Source of the DNA: Priapulus caudatus
Taxonomy: Eukaryota; Priapulida; Priapulimorpha; Priapulimorphida; Priapulidae
Length of the DNA: 24,583 bases
Direction: 5' to 3'
NCBI RefSeq assembly: GCF_000485595.1
Contig: NW_014577240.1
Span: 308,124 to 332,706, forward strand
Shown here: positions 1 to 10,461 of the stretch, in pieces
Position numbering within the stretch: the stretch's first letter is position 1
Layout of the letters: every line of letters starts with the position of its first letter
The notes under the pieces: generated by a model
Databases searched by the model: none
Seen by the model: only the letters and a program-made list of their open reading frames with translations
Told to the model about the DNA's origin: nothing
Translations under genes and position numbers: made by a program

Positions 1-959
1 TGAGAGGAAGCGTGGGCTTCACTCGGTAGCATGAGCTTCACTCGGTAGCGTGGGCTTCACTCGGTAGCGTGGGCTTTAGTCGGTAGCGTGCAGGGAAGCG
101 TAGGCTTCACTCGGTGGCGTGAGGGAAAGCGTGAGCTTCACTCGGTAGCGTGAGAGGAAGCGTGGGCTTCACTCGGTGGCGTGGGCTTCACTCGGTAGCG
201 TGGGCTTCACTCGGTAGCGTGGGCTTCACTCGGTGGCGTGAGAGGAAGCGTGGGCTGCACTCGGTAGCGTGAGGTGAAGCGTGGGCTGCACTCGATGACG
301 TGAGGGGAAGCGTGAGCTTCCCTCGGTAGCGTGGGCTTCACTCGGTGGCGTGAGGGAAAGCGTGGGCTTCACTCGGTGGCGTGAGGGAAAGCGTGAGCTT
401 CACTCGGTAGCGTGAGAGGAAGCGTGGGCTTCACTCGGTAGCGTGAGAGGAAGCGTGGGCTTCACTCGGTGGCGTGAGGGAAAGCGTGAGCTTCACTCAG
501 TGGCGTGAGGGAAAGCGTGAGCTTCACTCGGTAGCGTGAGAGGAAGCGTGGGCTTCACTCGGTAGCGTGGGCTTTACTCGGTAGCGTGGGCTTTAGTCGG
601 TAGCGTGCAGGGAAGCGTGGGCTTTACTTGGTACCGTGAGGAGAAGCGTGGGCTTCACTCTGTGGTGTGGGCTTCACTCGGTAGCGTGGGCTTCACTCGG
701 TAGCGTGGGCCTCACTAGGTGGCGTGAGGGGAAGCGTGAGCTGCACTCGGTAGCGTGAGGTGAAGCGTGGGCTGCACTCGATGACGTGAGGGAAAGCGTG
801 GGCTTTACTCGGTGGCGTGGGCTTCACGCGGTAACGTTGGCTTCACTAGGTGGGGTGAGAAGAAGCATGGGCTTCACTCGGTGGCATGAGCTTCACTCGA
901 TGACGTGAGGGGAAGCGTAGGCTTCACTCGGTGGCGTGAGGGGATCGTGGGCTTCAGTG
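1..959. repeat. Minisatellite of mixed 19-bp and 31-bp units
   Basis: About 37 tandem units can be read off, and the array is cut by the window start. The short unit is close to GCGTGGGCTTCACTCGGTA (19 bp). The long unit is the same plus a 12-bp block close to GCGTGAGGGGAA, giving 31 bp. Long and short units are interspersed irregularly. Unit variants such as TTTAGTCGG (near 75 and 592) and CTGCACTCGATGA (near 285 and 770) recur in the same local order about 0.5 kb apart, so there is a partial higher-order structure. Units decay at the right end, where the last one runs into unique sequence at about 955. No open frame of note crosses it. Confidence 0.95.
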
Positions 960-2310
960 AATCTGGCTGGTGCTTGGAGGGAATGTAGCGGTTACGAATA
1001 CTGCTAGAGGATGGAAGCGCACGTCTGTGTGCGCGCGGGTAGCAGGTACTGCTAACCCTAGCATGAATGAGGTCAATAAATATACGGCAGCAAGCGGTGA
1101 CTGGGATGCTAGCAAAACGGACATAAAATGTTTACAAACGGCAAACAATTGTGCAAGAATTATGTCTGGCGGAGTATCTGCATAAGTGATTAGATTTACA
1201 GACTTCACTTATAAATATGAGGTGCGTACTCTTTACGCGTCTAAAGATGTGTCAAGGTCGGCTAACTTTCAAATATCTTCTTCACTAGATACACTTACGC
1301 GTATTTATTTATGTTATAGTCTCGCCCTCTTAGCCGACAGACGTGGTTGAACGGAATTCCTCTTTAGGTGAATATACTTCGGCGACGCTCAGGAACTCTC
1401 GATTATTTTATACAACCCGATTCAGACGTTCATAAGCATTGAATAATCTTGCTTCTCTGCATCATAGAGGAATCATGTGCATCCTTAGGATATGCCTTTA
1501 TAATGATAGTCTTCAATACATCTGTATATAATTATAATATTAATAAATGCAATAATACCTAGCAATTATAGTAATCTGTTCAAACATACGGCCGGAAGAC
1601 ACTGAATTAGTTTTGAATGTCTGTTGTCAACTCGTTTGTCAACGTCCATCTTTCAAGTCTTGCTAGTAGTTACATATTCCTTGTACATACATCTTTCGAC
1701 GTATATCAATTACTGCATAACTCCAGTTATTTGAATGGTTGCCGGAAAATAGTGGACTCTATGCACTGCTTTAAATCAATGGCAGTTTAATTGGCGAACG
1801 TTTCATTATACACCGTTTTAACTTGGTTTTGATTGTATTTATAGCGCGATCTACTTACTTCCGTTCCCCTGCTAGTGCAATACAACCATATGCATACCTC
1901 TGTTAGTAAATACCATGAGATAAATATTGTTCACAAGAAGGCGTAAACAATTGGGTAACCTCTTCTTGTGAGAGACAGGGCTGGCTGAAATTTAACAAGA
2001 CTTGCCAATTCATTTATTACACGTTTTGCCTATAGACCACTCGATCCCATTATAGTACTGTATACACCGATTTTATAACATCAAGAGCCCATAATAGAAA
2101 ATCTTTTATTTATAATACTCTTATAAGACTCTTGATAACATGAATATCAGTAACGATACATACATGCTATACCTGTTGTATAAACTGTATACGTTATACT
2201 ATTATTATTATGTAAACAATTAAGTTAGAACGCTATCGATGTTCTAATTGAATCAACCTCTCACACGCATACCGTGATTTGGACGCTAGACCGCAGAGGT
2301 ATAACGTGAT
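960..2310. other. AT-rich non-repetitive DNA, no gene recognised
   Basis: This stretch is AT-rich with no tandem repeat. It contains two short overlapping open frames, 970-1185 (+) and 954-1208 (-), neither with a recognisable domain, signal peptide or splice pattern. Small inverted repeats are visible: 1257-1265 with 1330-1338 (GTCGGCTAA / TTAGCCGAC), CACAAGAAG with CTTCTTGTG near 1932-1970, and an imperfect ~65-nt palindrome at 2074-2142 bounded by ATCAAGAG / CTCTTGAT. I see no coding gene here. Confidence 0.6.
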
Positions 2311-2314
2311 GGTG

Positions 2315-3145
2315 TATTTAATAGCTACCTAATAATGTATTCAGTGTGTAATTCGATTGTCCTCATACGTGATTATCTCGGCTGTGAGACAAAAATAGAA
2401 AACATGGGAATAGTCTATGGTAATATTTTGATGGTGTGTGCTAACCGAGTTACGCACAGGTATTCCGCACTTCAATCAACCACTCAGCGTTATTAGCACA
2501 CGAAAAACGAAAAATCGATCTGTGTCATATTTGCCCCACGTGACGTTATATTGCATTTACTTTACGAATTGAACGTCTTGGAGTATATTAAATTTTGTAA
2601 GAACCAGAATTATGGCTTGATGAAGCATGTTACGATGTAAAGTGGCAATTCAATCGTACCATAGGAAACCACGTTTGCAAAACTAATTTAATGGATGAAT
2701 GGCTGAGTTAAGAAAATATATTAAGGCTTGTAAAGGCAATCCAGATGATGTCATTATAATTTCTCGAAATCATCGAATCGATTAATGAAGTATCACACAG
2801 AAAATCGCGAATGTATCAAACAAAACGTGTCTTTCTTCACCTTCGCCTCCATCCACGCTTCCAATGTCGTCCACTGCTCTTCCCATCACTGTCTCCTTCA
2901 ATATTATCACCTCCACCAGCACCACGCACACCCACCTCTTTCTCTCTTCTTCTTCCCAATTCTCCTGCTTTCCTCCTAGTCATTTATTCCCTGCTTCTTC
3001 TACCTCCTATGCTGCCTCCACTATTCTTACTCGCATTTTCTTGCGACCCTTCTTCTTCAACTGTTTATCTTCTGCTCCTCCATGAACCTCCATGGGGAGC
3101 ATGGATGTATTGCAGCGACACGTTGTTGCAGCACTGGTGTATACG
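2315..3145 (+). repeat. Dispersed repeat R1, copy a
   Basis: The block 2341-2560 aligns by eye with 10710-10935 in the same orientation; shared strings include GTCTATGGTAATATTTTGAT and CATATTTGCCCCACGTGACG. The pyrimidine-rich part at 2788-3130 aligns with 12290-12650 (AACGTGTCTTTCTTCACCTT in both, then GCTCCTCCATGAA). In the second copy these two parts are separated by an extra ~1.1 kb. The long Ser/Pro-rich open frames here come from low-complexity CTT/CTCC sequence and are not convincing genes. The class of element is unknown, and no reverse transcriptase or transposase is visible. Confidence 0.75.
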
Positions 3146-3233
3146 GTGCATATACTAGTTCAGCTGTTCTACATACTTCAAAGCCGATTCGTAAAACGCA
3201 TCATTTATTATCCATAATTATCGCCATGTTTCT

Positions 3234-3480
3234 GCTGTGTGTGTGTGTGTGTGTGTGTGCGTGTGCGTGTGCGTGTGGCGTGTGTGTGGCTTGTGCGTGT
3301 CGTTGGCGTGTGCGTGGAGTGTGCGTGTGCCTTGTGCGTGTGCGGTGCGGCGCGCGCGCACCGTAGGTGTGTGGTGGTGTGTGGTGTGCGTGGTCGTGCT
3401 TGCGTGTGGTGGCGCGCGTGCGTGTGGTGTGTGTGTATATGTGTGTGTGTCGCGCGCGTCATGCGGTGTGTAGTGGCGCC
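3234..3480. repeat. GT microsatellite degraded to GT/GC mixture
   Basis: Begins as a clean GT run at 3237-3258, then passes into GTGC, GTGGT and CGCG-containing alternating purine-pyrimidine sequence. All reading frames on both strands stay open, giving Cys-Val-Cys or His-Thr strings, which is an artefact of the repeat. The alternating purine-pyrimidine pattern is of the kind able to adopt Z-DNA. Confidence 0.9.
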
Positions 3481-3545
3481 CCGCGCGTAAGGTGGTATAG
3501 TATATATAGCAGAATAAGATAAATATAGAATTATATATTCGATTA

Positions 3546-3930
3546 CCTCCGCCAGGGCGGTGTTTCAAAAAATGCCGGCGTGCCTATCGTGATTGTTGGT
3601 TTGTGGTGTGTGTGTGTGGTGTGTGGTGGTGTGGGTGGTGTGTGTGGTGTGTGGTGTGTGTGTTGTGTGTGTATTGTTGTGTTATTCTGCCACCGTTCAG
3701 TTCACTTACCTCTAGTGCGCTGCTTAGACTTACAAAACACAGGCTAAGGGCAAACCCACAGTCCTCCCCCACCTCCACCCGCACTAATGCGGCATGCCAA
3801 TTAATTATTTAATAATAATTAATTAATTAATTTTTTCGCAGTTAATTAACTTACTTAAAGTATTAAAAATTTCACATTGAGAGAATTCAGCTGCCTTGCC
3901 GGAGCTGTGCTCTTTCCGATGCTCTAAGTA
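3546..3930 (+). mobile_element. Short interspersed element E1, copy a (degenerate)
   Basis: The left end reads CTCCGCCAGGGCGGTG and is followed by GCCGGCGTG. The right end reads GCCTTGCCGGAGCTGTGCTC then CCGATGCTCTAAGTACT. The ends are partly inverted (CTCCGCCA / TGCCGGAG). I recall an interspersed sequence common in invertebrate genomes with this architecture: a CTCCGCCAAGGAGGTTATG-like start, a TTTG microsatellite, and a GGCGGAGGTCTGCGCTCTCC-like end. The match is from memory and the class (MITE, SINE or LINE 3' fragment) is unsettled. The 3600-3680 GTGG tract occupies the place of the TTTG microsatellite. No coding capacity. Confidence 0.5.
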
Positions 3931-3944
3931 CTATATTATTACTC

Positions 3945-4495
3945 CGCCAGCCTGGGCGAGGTTATATCACCGGCGTGTTTGAGTGTTGTTTTGGTTGGGT
4001 GGTTTGTACGCGCGCTAGCATTGCTGATACGGCCGAACCGCAACCGCCACCTCGCGCCGCGCCGGCACCCGCCTGCATCATAACAGGTTAAGCCTAAACT
4101 GAAAAAAGTTAGACGGATTGTCATAAAATTTTTCAGGATACTCAGAAATGGCTAACACAATTGATGAGATTGGTGGTGACGCATCCAATTAAATCATCAT
4201 CATTTATCATTAATCGAAAATTCTATATAGTCAGAAATGGGTAACCAAATTGATTACATTTGTGGTGATTCTCCGGAATCCAATATTAATAACTAATTAA
4301 TCAATAAATAAAAATTTCCAGGAAGGTCAGAAACGGTAACTTAGAATTGATGTACATTGGTGGTGACCCGATCCAATAATTATTAATTAATTAATTAATT
4401 AATTAATTTTTCCACTAATTCATTAATTAATAATTAAAAAATCACATTGAGAGAAAATTCAGCATCTCCGAGATCTCTAAGTATTACTAATACTA
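3945..4495 (+). mobile_element. Short interspersed element E1, copy b, with internal repeats
   Basis: It starts ACTCCGCCAGCCTGGGCGAG, continues to TATATCACCGGCGTG, and ends near CATCTCCGAGATCTCTAAGT, matching the ends of copy a just upstream. Inside lies a degenerate ~90-bp unit repeated three times, at 4142, 4231 and 4327. Each starts TCAGAAATGG or TCAGAAACGG, runs through AATTGAT, and reaches GGTGGTGA followed by ATCCAA. The TTGGTGGTGATCCGGATC-like signature resembles 3' ends of some non-LTR elements as I remember them; I cannot confirm the family. AATT-rich microsatellite separates the units and the right end. Confidence 0.5.
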
Positions 4496-4639
4496 TACTT
4501 ACTAATAGACTATAGGCCACATATTAGTAATATTTATATATTAGTATATTAGTAAGTGAGTATAGATAGATAATTAAGTGATAAGAACTATATTACTGAT
4601 ATACTATATCTTATACTATAAATCTAGGATACTTACTCC

Positions 4640-5405
4640 TGTAGCAGTAGTAGTAGTTAAAGTCAATAGTATAGTAGTAGTAGTAGTAGTAGTAGTAAGT
4701 GGTGGTGGTATAGATGCAGTAGTAGTAGTATATATAATAGTTAGTATAGTTAGATCATAGTAGTGGAGTAGTCAATACTCACTATAAGTAGTAGTAGTAG
4801 TAGTATAGTATAGTAGTAGATAGTGATAGTAGTATAGTGAGTAGTATAAGAGTATATTAGTAGTAGATAGTAGTAGTAGTAAGTAGTAGTAGTATAGTAT
4901 AGTAGCAGGAAGTAAAGATAATAAGAATAAAAATTAAATAATATATAAATATATAAATATAATATCTTAACTCCGGTAGAGTAGTAGTGGTATAGTATAT
5001 AGAGTAGAGTATTAGTAGTAATAGTAGTAGTAGTAGTAGTATAGTAGTAGTAGAAGTACTAGCTAGTATATAGTATACTAGTAAATAGCAGTAGTTATAG
5101 TACAACAGTACGCACCAGCAGCCGGCAGGAGAGCAGAAAATAGTATTAAGCATAGTAGGAGTCAAGTAGTAGTAGTATAAGTAGTATAGGCAGCAGCACA
5201 CAGCAGCAGTATAGTAATGTAGTAATCAGTAAGTAGTAGCAGTAGGTATGTAGTAGTAAGCAGCAGCAGGCACAGTATAGTAGTAGAGTAAGATGAAAAA
5301 AAAAAAATAGTAGGAACGCCAGTAGTAGTAATAGTATAAGCACAGCAGCAGCAAGCAGTAGTAGAATAGTATATAGTAAGAGTAGTAGCTAGTAGGATAG
5401 TATAG
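4640..5405. repeat. Imperfect TAG/AGT trinucleotide tract
   Basis: The sequence is dominated by TAG units mixed with TATAG, CAG and AAG variants, interrupted near 4915-4985 by an AT-rich stretch. It lies directly upstream of repeat R2a, just as a purer TAG/CAG tract lies upstream of R2b (15166-15440) and R2c (17585-17653), so it appears to travel with that repeat. The Leu/Tyr-rich open frames on the minus strand are artefacts of the trinucleotide. Confidence 0.9.
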
Positions 5406-5409
5406 ATAA

Positions 5410-6345
5410 TAGTAGGAATAGAAATCGCGAGAGGAGAGGAGAGCGAGATGGACGAGGATGCTGAGGAGAAGAGGATCAGCTAGTCCGCATTAACGGCGCA
5501 GCATCAAAGCAGTATGCGCAGCAACAGCAAGTAGGAGCATAGACAAGCGGCAAGCAATCGCGGCACTTAACAGTAAACACTTTTAACATAAAACAAATTA
5601 AAACAAAGATTCACGGTCGGACGAAGCTGACAAGGCGAACGACATATTGAAGCGACACTTAGTGCTCCCTCCATCCACCGATAGATGCCCAACCCCACCA
5701 CCCGCGATGTCTATCCTCACCCCGCAATCTTTCCTACAAGTAAATCTCTGAGTGCGTACTGCTACGAGTAACTGGTTCTCTACCGAACAGACGATTGATA
5801 CAGTTACATATATTAATACAATCTAGTGACTGTCAGCAATCTGGTTACCGTAGAAACCGTCGACCAGTTTAGTTTGTACACAATAACCTCGTAACGGTCT
5901 GGGTGCCAACCTAGTGCCGAGACTCGACTCAAAGCGTGGGAAACTGTCACCAGGACAACTTGACTAAAACACGCAGAAGTAAAGCCGGCCCAGCACGAAT
6001 GTGCGTCGCTCATCGTGCTGCGCCGCTTGGTAAAACAGAGCAAGCCTATTAGTTACATACGATTTCGTCTATTTGACTTCCCAATCGCACGAAATGAACG
6101 TTATCAGTGTGCAACGAACAGACATATAAGGGCACTTATAAGCACTCACATGCACACCGCACGCACGCACACATATGCATCCACTTTTGTTTTACAAGAA
6201 TTCGCACGAGAACCACCGCAGATGAAAGCGCTATCTTAACGGAGATGCAAAATGCTGGCAATTGTAACGTGTGTTTTCGCCACAGCTTTGCATTGCATGG
6301 GCTATTCATTCTCTCCCTCCTCATCCGGAACTCTGGGTCTCCGTC
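5410..6345 (+). repeat. Dispersed repeat R2, copy a
   Basis: Aligns with R2b (15380-16205) over almost its whole length. Shared blocks include ATAGATGCCCAACCCCACCA, CTCTACCGAACAGA, GCAATCTGGTTAC, GGGAAACTGTCACCAGGACA and CGAGAACCACCG. Relative to R2b and R2c, this copy carries many single-base insertions and losses scattered over its length. It ends with an ACGC/CACA stretch (6150-6180), then ~150 bp, then a CT tract. No open frame is shared between copies, so it looks non-coding. The element class is unknown. Confidence 0.8.
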
Positions 6346-6526
<181 letters not shown>

Positions 6527-7575
6527 TAGTCACTGCCCACGCTTCGGCAATCGTAAAAACAAACGCTCGACAATTTCCTTAATTGCGGTGCAAATTTACG
6601 ATAGTTAATAATTATGAATTGCCGCATTGCCGAATTAAACCGCCGATGGATTTATTAGGATTTATACTATATTATTGTAAAAGCAGGAGAAGAAGATTGA
6701 AAGCAGCGTGATTTCATAGACAGCAGAAGCTGCAACCGGCGTATAATCGAATCTGGGTATCCGATTATAATTCAATTGAGCCATTTTATCAGCAATGGAA
6801 GTGTAAACATGCACATTCCTACGTCTGCCTTCCCATACAATCTGGATAGGTTATTTAGGCCGAGTTGTAATAAGACTCTAGTGAAGTGAAGATCAAACAC
6901 GAAATTGCAGACACATTTTCACACACTACTGTACTTTTATGTTACCCAGGAAAGGCAATGCAAATGCGTATACCTCTATTCGTGGGGCCAACTTAGTCAG
7001 GACTAGCGCGTATTTAGCCCAGGATATCGTGTACACACTGCAACAATTTATAGCGCGCCTGGCCCAGACTAGTTTGATGTATGATAACATTTGAAGTCTG
7101 TACGGGGTACAAGTTGTGAGGTAGGACGGTGTCCACGTTTGTTTAAAAAAAAATTGATTGTACTTAAAGGTATTACCGCGTTGGGTAGAAGTAAATATCA
7201 ATTCTGCGCAAATAGTTAAAGGCGGATTTTTGCAAGCGATTTCACTGCGAACACACTTAACAGAATTGATTTATGCACTTTGAGAATAGACTGAGAATAA
7301 GATGCGCACACTTGCGAGTGTGACTATGTTTATGTGCGTGTATGTGCGTGCGTGCGTACGTATATGCCCATGTATTCAATTTTTACTGGATAGGCGATGT
7401 GGCTCACAGCAATATTATAAACGCTACAATTAACGTCCAAACCGCAAACCTATTATATATAATAGTTTCCTCTACAACGGCGCGTACCTCAGCCTCTGCT
7501 CAGCGGGCGACGCAGCCAGTGTGGATTTACACCGGCAGTGTGGAGTAAGGAATTATCGAGCAGTGAGGAAAATCT
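6527..7575. other. Intergenic sequence, no gene recognised
   Basis: Moderately AT-rich, non-repetitive. A 91-codon minus-strand frame (6926-7201) and a 68-codon plus-strand frame (7342-7548) have no recognisable domain or signal peptide. A short hairpin with 8-bp stems is present at 6742-6749 / 6762-6769 (TATAATCG / CGATTATA). Short GTGC-rich runs lie at 7330-7360. I see nothing else I can support. Confidence 0.5.
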
Positions 7576-7578
7576 TAT

Positions 7579-7828
7579 AGCCCCATGTTGCGACGACGAA
7601 CAATGGCGGAATTTAAATTATGTTGCATGAATTGATGGATAATTAACAGCCTCTTTGACGTACAAAATAAATGTATAAACAAATAAATGTAATATTTAGA
7701 TATTCATGTGATTATTATTGATTGTTGTCTGTCAAGCGCTGCGCCAACTATCTACTAATCTATTCGTCCGTCCTTCCGTCCATCTATCCATGCCTCTATG
7801 CATGCATGCATCTATCCATCCATCCACC
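7579..7828 (+). repeat. 250-bp tandem duplication, first copy
   Basis: From AGCCCCATGTTGCGACGACG to the ATCC run at its end, this block is repeated almost exactly at 7829 onward. Differences are few: CCTCTTTG against CCCCTTTG, and a small indel around the AATAAATG/ATAAACAAATAA stretch. This copy ends in only a handful of ATCC units after a GCATGCAT block. No open frame is conserved. Confidence 0.93.
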
Positions 7829-8078
7829 AGCCCCATGTTGCGACGACGAACAATGGCGGAATTTAAATTATGTTGCATGAATTGATGGATAATTAACAGC
7901 CCCTTTGACGTACAAAATATTGTATAAAAAAATAAACAAATAAATGTAATATTTAGATATTCATGTGATTATTATTGATTGTTGTCTGTCAAGCGCTGCG
8001 CCAACTATCTACTAATCTATTCGTCCGTCCTTCCGTCCATCTATCCATGCCTCCATGCATGCATGCATGCATCATCCA
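7829..8078 (+). repeat. 250-bp tandem duplication, second copy
   Basis: Near-identical repeat of 7579-7828 with a period of 250 bp. At its right end the same GCATGCAT-then-ATCC junction leads into a very long ATCC array rather than stopping after a few units. The near identity implies a recent duplication. Confidence 0.93.
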
Positions 8079-8425
8079 TCCATTCATCCATCCATCCATC
8101 CATCCATCCATCCATCCATCCATCCATCCATCCATCCATCCATCCATCATCATCCATCCATCCATCCATCCATCCATCCATCCATCCATCCATCCATCCA
8201 TCCATCCATCCATCCATCCATCCATCCATCATCATCCATCCATCCATCCATCCATCCATCCATCATCCATCCAATCCACTCCATCCATCCAATTCAACTC
8301 ATCCACTTCCATCCATCCATCCATCCATCCATCCATCCATCCATCCATCCATCCATCCATCCATCCATCCATCCATCCATCCATCCATCCATCCATACAT
8401 CCATTCATCTATTTACCCATACATC
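8074..8425. repeat. ATCC tetranucleotide microsatellite (large)
   Basis: Long runs of ATCC, interrupted by ATCATC at about 8147, 8229 and 8262 and by a degenerate stretch at 8265-8310, then about 90 bp of pure repeat to 8395. Because four is not a multiple of three, all plus-strand frames read Ser-Ile-His-Pro strings and the minus strand reads Met-Asp-Gly-Trp strings. These open frames are artefacts. Scattered ATCC units continue to about 8580. Confidence 0.97.
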
Positions 8426-8579
8426 CACGTTCCGGTCCATCAATTCATTTGTTTATCCATCTATCCAACAAGCGCAACACATCCACCAGTCATTCATCCA
8501 TTTAAATAACCATCTACCAAACACCATTTCATCCATGCATGCATTTTTTGCATCCACCCAGCCATCCATCCATCCACTC

Positions 8580-8642
8580 ATACATACATACACACATAGG
8601 CGCGAACGCACGCACGCAGACACACGCACGCACGCACGCATG
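8580..8642. repeat. ACAT then ACGC microsatellite
   Basis: ATAC/ACAC units pass into ACGC repeats ending at 8640. Simple sequence forming the decayed right shoulder of the ATCC array. Confidence 0.85.
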
Positions 8643-9035
8643 TTCGTTGCAAGTGTAATCTAAGCGTACTGTGCCCATCGTCACCGACGTCAGGAACACA
8701 ACACATCACTTATTCGCACGCTGCTCGTAGAATACGGAATATTTAAATTGCTGATCCGGTTAAATACAAATAAGCCGCGCTCGCGGTATGCGTACAAATC
8801 TTCGGTTTGCGATGAATGGCTCGTCTGGAGGGATGCCCTCTGCTAGAATTCTTTTTCTCCTTCTCCTCCGTTACTATTCGGCGTGAGCGAGAAAACAGCT
8901 AAACGCAAAATAGGCTCAGATTTCCCGGTGCGGCAGGCTAACCGTACAGATTTTACATATACACATTACACGCATTATATGTCCGCATAGTTGTTCAGTC
9001 TGAACGCGCAAAGCAGATGTGTTATATATATAATA
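8643..9035. other. Unique intergenic DNA, no gene recognised
   Basis: About 400 bp of non-repetitive sequence between two microsatellite blocks. No open frame above the noise, no recognisable RNA gene and no match to the other repeat families in the window. Confidence 0.5.
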
Positions 9036-9039
9036 TAAT

Positions 9040-9144
9040 CAATACAATTAATCAATCAATCAAATCAGTAAATAAATAAATTAATTAATTAATTCATAAA
9101 TAAATAAATAAATTTATTTATTTATTCATTCATTTTATTTAATA

Positions 9145-9178
<34 letters not shown>

Positions 9179-9480
9179 CGATCCATTTATTCATTCATTC
9201 ATTCATTCATTCATTCACTCACTTACGCACGTACTCCCTGACCCACTCAATCACTAACTCACTGAATCACTCACTCACTCAATCACTCAATCAATCACCG
9301 ACTCATTCACTCACTGACTCGCTCACTCATTCACTCACTTACTCACTCACTAACTCACTCACTCACTCACTCACTCACTCACTCACTCACTCACTCACTC
9401 ATTCACTAGTTCGTTCGTTCGATCACTCATTCGTTCGTTCGTTCGAGCGCTCGTTCGTTTGTTCGTTAGATTAATAATTC
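9040..9480. repeat. Compound tetranucleotide tract with palindromic centre
   Basis: Ordered blocks of AATC, AAAT, AATT and AAAT are followed, across a centre near 9114, by ATTT, ATTC, ATTT and GATT blocks; the left half is roughly the reverse complement of the right half. It continues as ATTC, then a long TCAC/ACTC run (9220-9400), then TCGT to about 9470. The TCAC part matches in inverse orientation the GTGA tract at 20910-21137 next to the other inverted arm, so it is part of that repeated segment. Confidence 0.9.
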
Positions 9481-9652
9481 AGTTATTCATTCACTTATTT
9501 ATTTACATGTTTAGTTATTTAGTTATTTATATATCGTTACAATAATTAACCGGTGATAAACTCAATGCATCTCACACCGTTATATTCACATGCTGTTGAT
9601 ATACTACAATGTATTCGTGTCGTCGTGTAAACCACGAGTTTGTCGATGATAT

Positions 9653-9838
9653 TTAGACCCACCTCTGCTCCGCTAATGTACGCGTAACGCCGACGGCATC
9701 ACGCCACTCGCTTTTATTGTAAAAGCTGAGCGTCGGAAACGTGCGACGAACATAAGCGTTATATATGGCCGACTGACTTCGTACTTGTCCGTGCAACACG
9801 CCTGCACGTAAATACTGCCGCTTTGTTTTTAAGTGCAT
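9653..9838 (-). CDS. Conserved 61-codon open frame, copy 1
   Basis: An ATG-to-TAA frame of 61 residues lies entirely inside the 272-bp core shared with 20352-20623. The predicted peptide is basic and hydrophilic, starts MHLKTKRQYLRAG and ends LAEQRWV, and has no signal peptide, membrane segment or domain I recognise. It is identical in sequence to the product of the second copy; the single base difference (TAT for TAC, Tyr) is silent. The conserved region extends about 50 bp upstream and 37 bp downstream of the frame with no further change, so identity is not limited to codons. It could equally be a fragment of a transposon gene, a conserved regulatory block, or a recently converted non-coding segment. 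Confidence 0.28.
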   Translation of the reverse strand: MHLKTKRQYLRAGVLHGQVRSQSAIYNAYVRRTFPTLSFYNKSEWRDAVGVTRTLAEQRWV

Positions 9839-10002
9839 TTAACACGAGTATAACTGAGAGGTAGTGAGAGACGGTGAGTAAGCGTGGAAGAGGGCGACAG
9901 ACAGAGAGACAGTTTGAGGTAGAAACCCTAAGAAAGAGAAAGTGAGAGCGGTTGAAATAATGTGAGAGAGACGCTAAGGGGGTGAAAACTGCGGCAGCCA
10001 GT

Positions 10003-10461
10003 CACACCGAGTGGAGACAGTGCGATATAAGAGCGATAATAAAGTGAGAGACGGGTTGGGAAATGACAAGGGGCGCTGTCAGGCAGGTAAAGACTACGAT
10101 TTAGGAGCGTGAGTGTACCTTCGTTAAGATTCCGTAGTAAGACTACGCCCTACTGAGTTTGATTTCTATGATACGGACGTTACACTAAGCACATGCAAGG
10201 TCAGTGATCTGCGCAAGAGATTGGCCAAATCCTATACAATAGGATGATGGATGGCTAGAACCTATGCGGTATAACTCATCGTATGTTGCCGGGAACGATA
10301 AAGAATACATGATGCTTTAAAATGATGGCCTTCTTTGAAGGATATTTTTGCAAAATTCGCCGTAAAAAATAAATACTAGTAGCACTACACATCACCAAAC
10401 GATCGTTAACCAATAAGATTTATTCTATCTAAACAGGCATACCTTTTGGGTAATTTACAGT
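10003..10461. other. ~459-bp segment present only in inverted arm 1
   Basis: Aligning the inverted arms, both share GCGGCAG(C/G)CAGT and then ACGATG(A/C)CAACATTGTACAGC or its equivalent, but arm 1 has about 459 bp in between. CAGT occurs at 9999-10002 and again at 10458-10461, as expected for a short target duplication, or for a deletion in arm 2 at a microhomology. The segment shows no terminal inverted repeat and no open frame. Confidence 0.5.

Noticed and set aside
1-959. CRISPR-like regularly spaced repeats
   Set aside because: There are no variable spacers; the 12-bp block is itself repeated, and the setting is an animal genome.
7975-8663. Long open frames of Ser-Ile-His-Pro repeats (plus) and Met-Asp-Gly-Trp repeats (minus)
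   Set aside because: They are simply the ATCC microsatellite read in each frame; the same peptide appears in all three plus frames.
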